The position numbers were made by a program, and so were the translations under genes. A stretch of DNA of 64,000 nt from CAWEWH01 sp963812775 (GTDB lineage Bacteria > Pseudomonadota > Alphaproteobacteria > Rhizobiales > Beijerinckiaceae), in the NCBI GenBank assembly GCA_963812775.1, contig CAWEWH010000008.1, positions 1 through 64,000 of the forward strand, given 5' to 3'. Under the pieces are notes generated by a model. The model was not told where the DNA came from and did no database searches. It saw only the letters and a list, made by a program, of their open reading frames with translations. Below, in pieces: positions 58,601 to 64,000 of the stretch (position 1 is its first letter; each line of letters begins with the position of its first letter).

Positions 58601-59206
58601 CAATTCCACCGCGATGGCGAGGACGAGCCCGTCCTGGTGCTCGGTGGCGTCGATGTGGCGCGTGCCGAAGGCCACCGAGAACAGCGCCAGCACGATGGCC
58701 ACGATGAGGGCGAGATCGGCGAAAGTCGGGACGGTTGCCGTGAAGACGCCGAGATTGGCGGCGTCGAGGAAGACGGTGAGCGACGACGCGACGGCTTTCA
58801 ATTGTAGCGCGATGTAGGGGACGACGCCGACCACGGTGATGAGGCACACGACGGCGGCGACACGGTCGTTCTTGCCGTAGCGGGCGGCGACGAAGTCGGC
58901 GATGGAGTTGATGTTCTGCGCCTTGGCGAGGCGCACGATGCGCGACACGACCGGGTAGCCGAGGCCGATGACCAGGATGGGGCCGAGATAGATGGCGAGG
59001 AAATCGAGGCCCGAGCGGCTGGCTAGGCCGACCGAGCCGAAGAATGTCCACGACGTGCAGTACACGGCGAGCGCCAGGGCATAGATGGTGGCGCGCCAGC
59101 GGCCGTCCATGAGGGAGCGGCCGGAGCGGTCGCCAGCGTGCGCGATGGCGAACAGCGCGAAGAGATAGACCAGTGCCGAGAGAACGATCGCCCAGCCGGG
59201 CAGCAT
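55664..59206 (-). CDS. Hybrid sensor histidine kinase with N-terminal SSS transporter domain
   Basis: An 1180-residue membrane kinase with the CbrA/MctS-like architecture. Residues 1 to about 500 are a sodium:solute-symporter domain with 12-13 helices (WTFFGSVGLASRSGLDFLAIYLGP, QNINSIADFVAARYGKNDRVAA). A PAS domain follows at about 658-770 (ARQGITVFDKEFRLIAWNRAFLDLYELP), then a coiled-coil linker, the HisKA with His825 (LAAASHDILQPLNAARLYA), the HATPase (NLVSNAVKYTPKGRVLVG, WDTGPGIP, RGLGLGLSIVERIARVL), and a receiver domain with Asp1108 (DVIIADYHLDEGDG). It may sense a substrate while binding or moving it. The NarL-type regulator at 40.7 kb is a candidate output partner. ATG 59206 begins directly with the first helix. 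Confidence 0.92.
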   Translation of the reverse strand: MLPGWAIVLSALVYLFALFAIAHAGDRSGRSLMDGRWRATIYALALAVYCTSWTFFGSVGLASRSGLDFLAIYLGPILVIGLGYPVVSRIVRLAKAQNINSIADFVAARYGKNDRVAAVVCLITVVGVVPYIALQLKAVASSLTVFLDAANLGVFTATVPTFADLALIVAIVLALFSVAFGTRHIDATEHQDGLVLAIAVELVVKLVAFLAVGLFVTFYMFDGLADLVGRAAATPHSTPFLERTSSLGGFITLIVLSSSAALLLPRQFHMTVVENRNVADVKRAGWMFPLYLVAINLFVIPLALAGEALFPAGSIDRDMTVLQLPLRANASLMAMIAFIGGLSAATAMVIVESVALAIMISNDLVMPFVLRRRGLSSGAAPPQQMGRQGDIGRFVLMVRRVAIVAVILLAYIYYRAAADAALAAIGLLSFAAIAQIAPAFIGGLLWRRGTALGAVAGLTAGLAVWVYTLLLPNIAADGFWRDLVNLGPFGLAALKPTALFGLKFSTLSHGVLVSLSLNVAFYVGFSFLRAPNTMERLQADVFVAADRTPIAQGLRLRRSPVTFEDLRATVARYLGEDRAIRAFDVFARERGMPFEGGREADIGAVRFAEHLLASAIGAASSRLVLSLLLRRGDVSGRAALKLLDDASAAIQYNRDILQNALDHARQGITVFDKEFRLIAWNRAFLDLYELPQDVVHVGIGLDEIVAFNAERGSYGPGNREALIASRLESFTQHTEPVRLRFYPTGRVIDIRSNRLPDGGLVTTYTDITETVEAEEALERANETLERRVAERTEELTQLNEALTHAKGEAEEANVSKTRFLAAASHDILQPLNAARLYATSLVERDRAKGEPTLAENIDLSLDAVEEILTALLDISRLDTGALKAELSTFRIDELLRQMQRDFGPMAAEKELELIFVPSSLTVRSDRRLLRRLLQNLVSNAVKYTPKGRVLVGCRRRRGRIRIEVWDTGPGIPRSQQRLVFEEFRRLDQGVKAARGLGLGLSIVERIARVLDHEVTLRSIVGKGSTFAVELPTAAPLPAAAPPVSVAPTRAAPLAGLRVLAIDNEPSIVEGMRVLLSGWGCTVLAAASAHEALAALRGAAEPPDVIIADYHLDEGDGLDAVVALRWKLGRDLPAILLTADRSPAVRDAALAKGVHVLNKPLKPAALRALLAQWRATRIAAE

Positions 59207-59359
59207 CGGGACTTCCCCTGTGACCGGGCCATCCTAACGTGCGGACTGGCGCCGGGCCATGGCCGGGAACCCCTCTGGCGGTCGCCCAGAGCCGCGGTGA
59301 AGGCCCCTGGCAAGCGGCGCCAGGGCGGCGAGCAGGCATGGTCCGGTGGCGACCCGCCT

Positions 59360-60568
59360 CTAAAGGCCAAGCACCGCCTTGGCGATGATGTTGCGCTGCA
59401 CCTCGCTGGAGCCGGCGTAGATGGTGGCGGCGCGGAGGTTCAGGTAGCGCGGCATGGCGGTGGTGGCGTCGTCGGGCACGATGCTCGCCGTATTGCGCCC
59501 CGGGGTGAGCGCTTCAGGTTCGAAGGGTACCGCCTCAAGACTGATCAGCTCGACGGCGAGCTCCGTGAGCTTCTGGATGATCTCGGAGCCGCGCAGCTTG
59601 ATCATCGAGGACGCCGCGCTTCCCGGGCTCTGCCCCATGCTGAGCGCGGAGATCAGCCGCAACTCCTGGAATTCCAGCGCCTTGATCTGCACCTCGAGGT
59701 CGGTGATGCGCTGGCGGAATCTCGGGTCGTCCCATAGCGGGGTGCCGGTGTCGCTTCGCGACCGCGCCAGCTTCTTCAGGTCGTCGAGCTGCGGCACAAG
59801 GCGCGCCGTATAGGGATCGCCGCCGCGCTCGAATTCGAGCAGGTACTTGGCGACCGTCCAGCCCTTGTTCTCGTCTCCGAGCCGGTGCGCCTTGGGGATG
59901 CGCACGTTGTCGAGGAACACCTGGTTCACCTCGTGCTCTCCCGAGATCAGGATGATCGGCGCGACAGTGATCTGCGGGCAGCGGAAGTTCTCGATCAGCA
60001 CGAAGGTGATACCCTCCTGCGGCTTGCCGGCATTGGACGTGCGCACCAGGGCGAACATGCTGGTGGCGTTGTGCGCATAGGTCGTCCACATCTTGCTGCC
60101 GTTGATGACATAGTCATCGCCGTCGCTCGCCGCTTTGGTCTGCAGCGAGGCGAGGTCGGAGCCCGAGCCCGGTTCCGAATAGCCCTGGCACCAGAGGTCC
60201 TCGCCGCTGAGGATGCGCGGCAGGTAGCGGGCCTTCTGTTCCGGCGTGCCGAAGCGCATGATCACCGGCCCCACCATGCGGATGCCCTGGTTGAAAAAGC
60301 GCGGCGCTCGCGCGCGGCCGACCTCCAGCTGGAAGATGTAGCGCTGGATCTGCGTCCAGCCAGGGCCGCCATGTTCCTTCGGCCAGCCGGGCGCCCCCCA
60401 CCCGCGCTCGTAGAGGAGCTTGTGCCAGCGCAGCGCCAGCTTCAGGTCGCTATAGGTGCGCGTCGATTTGTTGCCCGCTTCGCGCAGATCGGGCGCCAGG
60501 TTCCCGTCGATGAAGGCGCGCACCTCCTCGCGGAAGGCGGCGTCCTCTTTGCTGAGAGCGAGCTGCAT
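59360..60568 (-). CDS. Acyl-CoA dehydrogenase family protein
   Basis: A 402-residue FAD enzyme. Seen: ALSKEDAAFREEVRAFIDGNLAPD at the N-terminus, WGAPGWPKEHGGPGWTQIQRYIF, GYSEPGSGSDLASLQTKA (FAD/substrate loop), YVINGSKMWTTYAHNA, and YLNLRAATIYAGSSEVQRNIIAKAVLGL, the usual end. It should dehydrogenate an acyl-CoA at the alpha-beta position; the substrate class is unclear. It is of the shorter type, unlike the 599-residue enzyme at 19.4 kb. ATG 60568 fits the family. Confidence 0.92.
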   Translation of the reverse strand: MQLALSKEDAAFREEVRAFIDGNLAPDLREAGNKSTRTYSDLKLALRWHKLLYERGWGAPGWPKEHGGPGWTQIQRYIFQLEVGRARAPRFFNQGIRMVGPVIMRFGTPEQKARYLPRILSGEDLWCQGYSEPGSGSDLASLQTKAASDGDDYVINGSKMWTTYAHNATSMFALVRTSNAGKPQEGITFVLIENFRCPQITVAPIILISGEHEVNQVFLDNVRIPKAHRLGDENKGWTVAKYLLEFERGGDPYTARLVPQLDDLKKLARSRSDTGTPLWDDPRFRQRITDLEVQIKALEFQELRLISALSMGQSPGSAASSMIKLRGSEIIQKLTELAVELISLEAVPFEPEALTPGRNTASIVPDDATTAMPRYLNLRAATIYAGSSEVQRNIIAKAVLGL

Positions 60569-60900
60569 GGAGCGTCCTGAACGGGCTTCAAGAGACGTGC
60601 CGCCAGACTCTCATAGACTTCAACAAACTCCAAATCGTCAGACCATCTTGTTTCGGCGCGCCGAGGGAGATGGGTGTGCTTTGATGCGCCAAGGCGCGCG
60701 CGTTGGTCCGCAGTGCGGACGGCACGCGCGAGCCGGCACTCTGCAAGGGACGGCATGGCGTGCGATGTCCTGGGGCAGCGCCACCATCTCGGCCTCATGC
60801 GACGAGGCCCCGAAGCGCACGCGAGCATTGCCGGCGGCTTGGCGAATCCGCAAGCCGTGCCATAAGGGGCGATCACGCTTGCGGTGTGGGAACGCCATCC
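60569..60900. other. Divergent intergenic region between acyl-CoA dehydrogenase and secY paralogue
   Basis: This 332-base gap should hold the promoters of two divergent genes. It is less GC-rich near 60600-60650 (ACTTCAACAAACTCCAAATC). A perfect inverted repeat, GTCCGC-AGT-GCGGAC, lies at 60706-60720 and could be an operator. Open frames cross the gap on both strands but show no family features. I saw no clear ribosome-binding site right before the secY paralogue. Confidence 0.4.
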
Positions 60901-62136
60901 ATGCGGCTCGAGACCGGGGGAAGATCCGAGCTGCTGCGCCGCATCGCCTTCACGCTCTGCGCGCTCGTCGTCTACCGCGCCGCGACGCTGGTTCCGTTGC
61001 CAGGCATCAACCCGCTGGCATGGGCGGAGCTTGTGAAATCCCAAGCGGGCGGGGTTCTCGGACAAGCCAGCGCCCTCTCCGGCGGCGCGGTCAGCCGCTT
61101 GGCCATCGTCTCGCTCGGCATCCTGCCGTTCATCTCGGCCGCCGTTCTCGTCCAGCTCGCCGGCATCTTGTCCACCTCGTTGAGGGAATTCAGCCGACAG
61201 GGACGCCACGGACGCGCCATCATCGACCGCACGACCCGCGTCCTTGCCGTCTTCCTGGCGGCCATCCAGGCCTATGCCGTCGCGGTAGGGCTCGAAGGTG
61301 TCGGCGGCGTTGTCAGCGAGCCGGGCGCTCTGTTCCGCGTGTCGACAGTGCTCACCCTTGTCGCCGGAACCATGCTCGTTGTCTGGCTCGCCGACCAGAT
61401 CACCTTGCGTGGCATCGGCAACGGGCTTGCGCTCATCCTCTTCACCGCCGTCGTCGTCGAGATACCGAGCGCCGCCATCGAGACTCTCGCATTGAGTCAA
61501 AGCGGCTTCCTTTCAGGGCGGCACATCGCCGCCGCGGTGGCGTTCTGCGTCGCAATCGTCGTCCTAGCCGTGGTCATGGAGCGGGCCGAGCATTCCATCG
61601 CAATCCGCTACCGCAAGCCGGGCGTCGCCGACCCATCGGGAACAATGCCGTCTCGTCTCCGGGTGAAGCTCAATCCCGCCGGCATCATACCGGTGATCCT
61701 GGCGACGTGGAGCGGGCTGATTGTCCTCACGCTATTGAGCTTCGTCGATGGCCCGGCTTGGCTCATGTCCATCGTGGCTCAATTCGGTTACGGCCGCCCC
61801 GTCTATTGGTCGCTCTACAGCCTGCTCATCTTTCTCTTTGTCTTCTTCTATACGGCGTTTCTCCTCGATCCGCAGCGGATCGCGGGAGACATCGCGAGGC
61901 GCGGCGGAGCCATCGAAGAGGCAGCATCGGTCGGAGACACGGCGCAGCGGCTCGACCACGCCGTCTCGCGCGCGACCTTCATGGGAGCCGCCTACCTGAC
62001 CATCGTGTGCGTCGTGCCCGAGATGGTGATCCGCTATTTGGATATGCCGTTCTACGTCGGCGGGATGTCGCTGCTGATCGTCGTCTGCACGGTCCTCGAC
62101 GTTGTCGATCGGGTGCGCGCCGAGCGCGCGAGGTAG
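60901..62136 (+). CDS. SecY paralogue with altered C5 loop and no C-terminal tail
   Basis: A 411-residue protein collinear with SecY, the channel subunit of the Sec translocon, with ten expected membrane helices. Shared segments: ELLRRIAFTLCALVVYRA, LSGGAVSRLAIVSLGILPFISAAVLVQL (plug and helix 2), VWLADQITLRGIGNGLALILF, RVKLNPAGIIPVILA and FYVGGMSLLIVVCTVLDVV. Two SecA-contact parts differ from housekeeping SecY. In loop C5 (residues 323-347) the usual FVPGIRPGE is replaced by AIEEAASVG, putting Ala342 where E. coli has Arg357. The chain also ends eight residues or so after helix 10 (DRVRAERAR), lacking the tail that carries Tyr429 in E. coli. It is outside any ribosomal-protein operon and no secA or secE is near. 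ATG 60901 is taken by alignment with SecY; the open frame extends upstream. Confidence 0.85.
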   Translation: MRLETGGRSELLRRIAFTLCALVVYRAATLVPLPGINPLAWAELVKSQAGGVLGQASALSGGAVSRLAIVSLGILPFISAAVLVQLAGILSTSLREFSRQGRHGRAIIDRTTRVLAVFLAAIQAYAVAVGLEGVGGVVSEPGALFRVSTVLTLVAGTMLVVWLADQITLRGIGNGLALILFTAVVVEIPSAAIETLALSQSGFLSGRHIAAAVAFCVAIVVLAVVMERAEHSIAIRYRKPGVADPSGTMPSRLRVKLNPAGIIPVILATWSGLIVLTLLSFVDGPAWLMSIVAQFGYGRPVYWSLYSLLIFLFVFFYTAFLLDPQRIAGDIARRGGAIEEAASVGDTAQRLDHAVSRATFMGAAYLTIVCVVPEMVIRYLDMPFYVGGMSLLIVVCTVLDVVDRVRAERAR

Positions 62137-62150
62137 GCCTGCCGCGCCAA

Positions 62151-62170
62151 CGTGAGGATCGAGCCTCACG
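62151..62170. terminator. Possible hairpin at the convergent gene ends
   Basis: CGTGAGG-ATCGAG-CCTCACG is a perfect 7-bp stem 15 bases after the secY-paralogue stop; it overlaps the stop codon of the converging isomerase gene. No T-run follows, so termination activity is uncertain. Confidence 0.3.
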
Positions 62171-62777
62171 CCGCCTTGCGCTTGTGCTCCAGCGCGGCGC
62201 GGATGAGCGGCATGCGATCGTTGCCGAAATACATGTCGTCCTTGTCGACGAAGATGGTGGGCGAGCCATAGCCGCCGCGCGCCATCACTTCGTCGGTGTT
62301 GGCCTTCAGCTGGTCCTTGATGCCCTGCTGGGCGATGCCGGCGAAGAAGCGCGCCTCATCGATGCCGACCTTGCGGCAGATGTCGGCCAGGACCTCGTCC
62401 TTGGAGATATCCTTGTCGTCGCCCCAATAGGCTTCGAAGGTGGCGCGCGCCAAGGGCACGAGCTTGCCGTCCGGCTCGACCAGGATGCAGCCGCGCATCG
62501 CCTTGACGCTGTTCACGGGGAACACTGTCGGCCGGTGCTTGATGCGCAGGCCCGCGACCCGCGCCCAGTCGCCGAGGTCCTTCTTGGCGTAGGCCTGCTT
62601 GGCCGGCACCGGTTTCTCGCGCGAATTGTAGACGCTCGGATTGATGGTGTTGAAGATGCCGCCCACCAGGATCGGGCGATAGCGGATGTCCTCGCCGAAC
62701 TCCCGCGCCAGGGGTTGGAGATTGTGGAACGCCAGATACGTCCACGGACTCGAACAGTCGAAGAAGAACTCGATCAT
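62166..62777 (-). CDS. 2-hydroxychromene-2-carboxylate isomerase (DsbA-like), copy 2
   Basis: A 203-residue kappa-GST/DsbA-fold enzyme: MIEFFFDCSSPWTYLAFHNL with the GSH-activating Ser in SSPWTY, YRPILVGGIFNTINPSVYNSRE, FPVNSVKAMRGCILVE and YGSPTIFVDKDDMYFGNDRM. It shares fold with the copy at 52.4 kb but is clearly diverged. ATG 62777 overlaps the stop of the GST gene (ATGA), so the pair is coupled, in line with a glutathione-dependent step. Confidence 0.9.
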   Translation of the reverse strand: MIEFFFDCSSPWTYLAFHNLQPLAREFGEDIRYRPILVGGIFNTINPSVYNSREKPVPAKQAYAKKDLGDWARVAGLRIKHRPTVFPVNSVKAMRGCILVEPDGKLVPLARATFEAYWGDDKDISKDEVLADICRKVGIDEARFFAGIAQQGIKDQLKANTDEVMARGGYGSPTIFVDKDDMYFGNDRMPLIRAALEHKRKAA

Positions 62778-63481
62778 CGTTGCACACTCGCTGCCGTCTG
62801 GCCGAAGAGGATTTTCTTGGCGTCGTCGCTCATGCCCGATGAGGTGCGGCCGCGCCAGTCCTTGCCGACCGCCATGCCCCGCTCGACGCCGGGCCGCACC
62901 CGCATGGTGGCAAACCAGCGCTTCACGTTCGGGAACCTGTCGATGTCGACCTGCTGGGCCTTGTGGGTGACGACCCAGGGGAACGAGGCCATGTCGGCGA
63001 TGGAATAGTCGCCCGCGACCCAGGCGCCGGTCCTGGCAAGCTGCGCATCGAGCACACCATAGAGCCGGTCGGTTTCGTCGCCGTAGCGCTTGATCGCATA
63101 GGGGATCTTCTCGGGCGCATAGAGCTTGAAATGGCCGTTCTGGCCAAGCATCGGGCCGAGCCCGCCCATCTGCCACATCACCCATTGGATGACGCTGAAG
63201 CGGCCGCGCAAGTCCTTCGGCAGGAACTTCCCCGTCTTCTCGGCGAGATAGATGAGAATGGCGCCCGTCTCGAACACGGCGACCGGCTCGCCGCCGCCCG
63301 GCGGATCGTGATCGATCATGGCCGGCATGCGGTTGTTGGGACTGATCTTGAGGAAGTCAGGCTTGAACTGATCGCCCTTGCCGATATTCACCGGCACGAG
63401 CGAGTACGGGAGGCTGCACTCCTCCAGCATGATGCTGATCTTCCAGCCGTTCGGCGTCGGCCAATAATGGAGCTCGATCAT
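62774..63481 (-). CDS. Glutathione S-transferase family protein
   Basis: A 235-residue GST of the YfcG/Ure2p-like group. The thioredoxin-like domain has MIELHYWPTPNGWKISIMLEEC with the active-site Asn/Thr region TPNGWK, then INPN-type FLKISPNNRMPAMIDHD and AVFETGAILIYLAEKTGKFLP (ES-type GSH loop). The helical domain has MWQMGGLGPMLGQNGHF, GAWVAGDYSIADMASFPWV. It may use or protect disulfide-linked glutathione conjugates. It is coupled to the isomerase copy 2 gene; the crotonase gene lies 18 bases upstream on the same strand. Confidence 0.92.
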   Translation of the reverse strand: MIELHYWPTPNGWKISIMLEECSLPYSLVPVNIGKGDQFKPDFLKISPNNRMPAMIDHDPPGGGEPVAVFETGAILIYLAEKTGKFLPKDLRGRFSVIQWVMWQMGGLGPMLGQNGHFKLYAPEKIPYAIKRYGDETDRLYGVLDAQLARTGAWVAGDYSIADMASFPWVVTHKAQQVDIDRFPNVKRWFATMRVRPGVERGMAVGKDWRGRTSSGMSDDAKKILFGQTAASVQR

Positions 63482-63499
63482 CGGGTCGCCTCGTGCGCG

Positions 63500-64000
63500 T
63501 CAGGCCGCCAGGTCGGGATCGGCGAAGTTCGGCGCGCGCTTGGCGAGGCTGGCTGCCACCGCCTCGCGCTGGTTGGCGCTGCCGATGAGCCCAGCCTGCT
63601 CCTTGGCCTCGGCCTTGAGTCCCGACGCCACATCGGACGTGACGGCGGCATTCAGCAGCCGCTTGGCGGCCCGCACCGCGTCAGGATTCTTGCCGGCGAT
63701 GTCGCGCGCTACCTCGAGCGCCTCGGCGCGCGGATCGGCGCATAGCCGCGTGGCGAAGCCGTACTTGAAGGCTTCCTCGCCCGAGAACATGCGGCCCGTA
63801 TAGGTCAGCTCGCGCACGATATCCTCACGCACCAGATGCCGCATGAGCTGCGTGCCGGCCATGTCGGGGATGAGACCCCACTTGATCTCCAGCACCGCCA
63901 GCCGCGCATCGGGCGTGACGAAGCGCATGTCGGCGCCGAGCATCAGCTGGAAGCCGCCCCCCAGCGCGACGCCGTGCACGGCGGCGATCACCGGCACGGG
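63500..64000 (-). CDS. Crotonase/enoyl-CoA hydratase family protein, cut by the window end
   Basis: The C-terminal 166 residues of a crotonase: MPVIAAVHGVALGGGFQLMLGADMRFV (oxyanion loop and helix), EIKWGLIPDMAGTQLMRHLV (with the position of the catalytic Glu in the hydratase family), YTGRMFSGEEAFKYGFATRL and the end RAPNFADPDLAA. The N-terminal part lies beyond base 64000. It is first in a run with GST and HCCA isomerase, which may be one operon acting on CoA and glutathione thioesters. Confidence 0.88.
   Translation of the reverse strand, partial: PVPVIAAVHGVALGGGFQLMLGADMRFVTPDARLAVLEIKWGLIPDMAGTQLMRHLVREDIVRELTYTGRMFSGEEAFKYGFATRLCADPRAEALEVARDIAGKNPDAVRAAKRLLNAAVTSDVASGLKAEAKEQAGLIGSANQREAVAASLAKRAPNFADPDLAA

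Noticed and set aside
56862..59339. 825-residue open frame overlapping the hybrid kinase in another frame
   Set aside because: Arg/Pro-rich with no family match; the kinase frame has complete motifs.
60456..63008. 850-residue plus-strand open frame through the secY paralogue and isomerase
   Set aside because: Only a chance long frame in GC-rich DNA; the SecY and DsbA-like frames have the recognisable sequence.

Overview
The window is high-GC chromosomal DNA of an alphaproteobacterium, most likely order Hyphomicrobiales (Rhizobiales), near the Xanthobacteraceae/Nitrobacteraceae branch. The evidence is gene content (imuA-imuB-dnaE2 mutasome, alphaproteobacterial GAAC-N7-GAAC LexA boxes, class I lysyl-tRNA synthetase, a PodJ-like polarity factor, TIGR02186 next to TauE/SafE, the ligase-associated repair set) and short palindromic repeats such as GCGCATGATC...GATCATGCGC that are familiar from Rhizobiales intergenic DNA. 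I saw no rRNA, tRNA, IS element, prophage or CRISPR array. The placement is inference from content, not from a search.

Layout. 1-2.4 kb: a cut-off enoyl-CoA hydratase, a block of tandem hairpins, and an MFS transporter. 2.4-11.4 kb: a DNA-damage block. It holds UdgX (covalent uracil-DNA glycosylase), a LexA box flanked by outward-facing TTGAC boxes, an XRE/antitoxin-like HTH protein, an HNH nuclease, DUF72 and DUF4031 proteins, then a second LexA box driving imuA-imuB-dnaE2. dnaE2 carries an in-frame palindromic insertion. 11.4-15.3 kb: aminotransferase, LLM-class flavin monooxygenase, mscL and a LysE exporter. 15.3-21.2 kb: a beta-oxidation set (acyl-CoA dehydrogenase, GFA protein, thiolase, FadJ-type enzyme) riddled with frameshifts. 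21.6-30.1 kb: a 1385-residue PodJ-like coiled-coil/Sel1 protein, TauE/SafE plus TIGR02186, and a lone molybdopterin subunit. 30.3-39.1 kb: nitroreductase and the ligase-associated repair genes on both strands (PdeM, Lhr-type helicase, beta-CASP exonuclease, ATP-dependent ligase), with a Tyr/Gly-rich secreted peptide gene and its apparent decayed copy between them. 39-46 kb: SSS-type transporter beside a NarL-type regulator, DUF6460, ChaC-like enzyme, MATE transporter, pyrD with DUF952, and an S24/HTH regulator. 46-55.7 kb: lysK, a periplasmic binding protein, SCO, a second lone molybdopterin subunit, an HCCA isomerase, frmA, PAS and DUF2231 proteins. 55.7-64 kb: a SSS-fused hybrid histidine kinase, an acyl-CoA dehydrogenase, an unusual SecY paralogue, a second HCCA isomerase, a GST and a cut-off crotonase.

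How the genes work together. Two repair modules stand out: the SOS block (UdgX and the ImuA/ImuB/DnaE2 translesion polymerase) and the ligase-associated set. A catabolic theme runs through the rest: acyl-CoA oxidation, glutathione-linked detoxification (FrmA, GST, two HCCA isomerases, GFA, ChaC) and two stand-alone molybdenum hydroxylase large subunits.

Sequence quality. Single-base frameshifts break the left hydratase, udgX, the GFA gene, the acyl-CoA dehydrogenase, the helicase and the ChaC gene. They are extremely dense at about 15.3-18.2 kb. The protein is conserved piece by piece across frames, so uncorrected indel errors are more likely than decay. From 42.4 kb to the right end I saw none.
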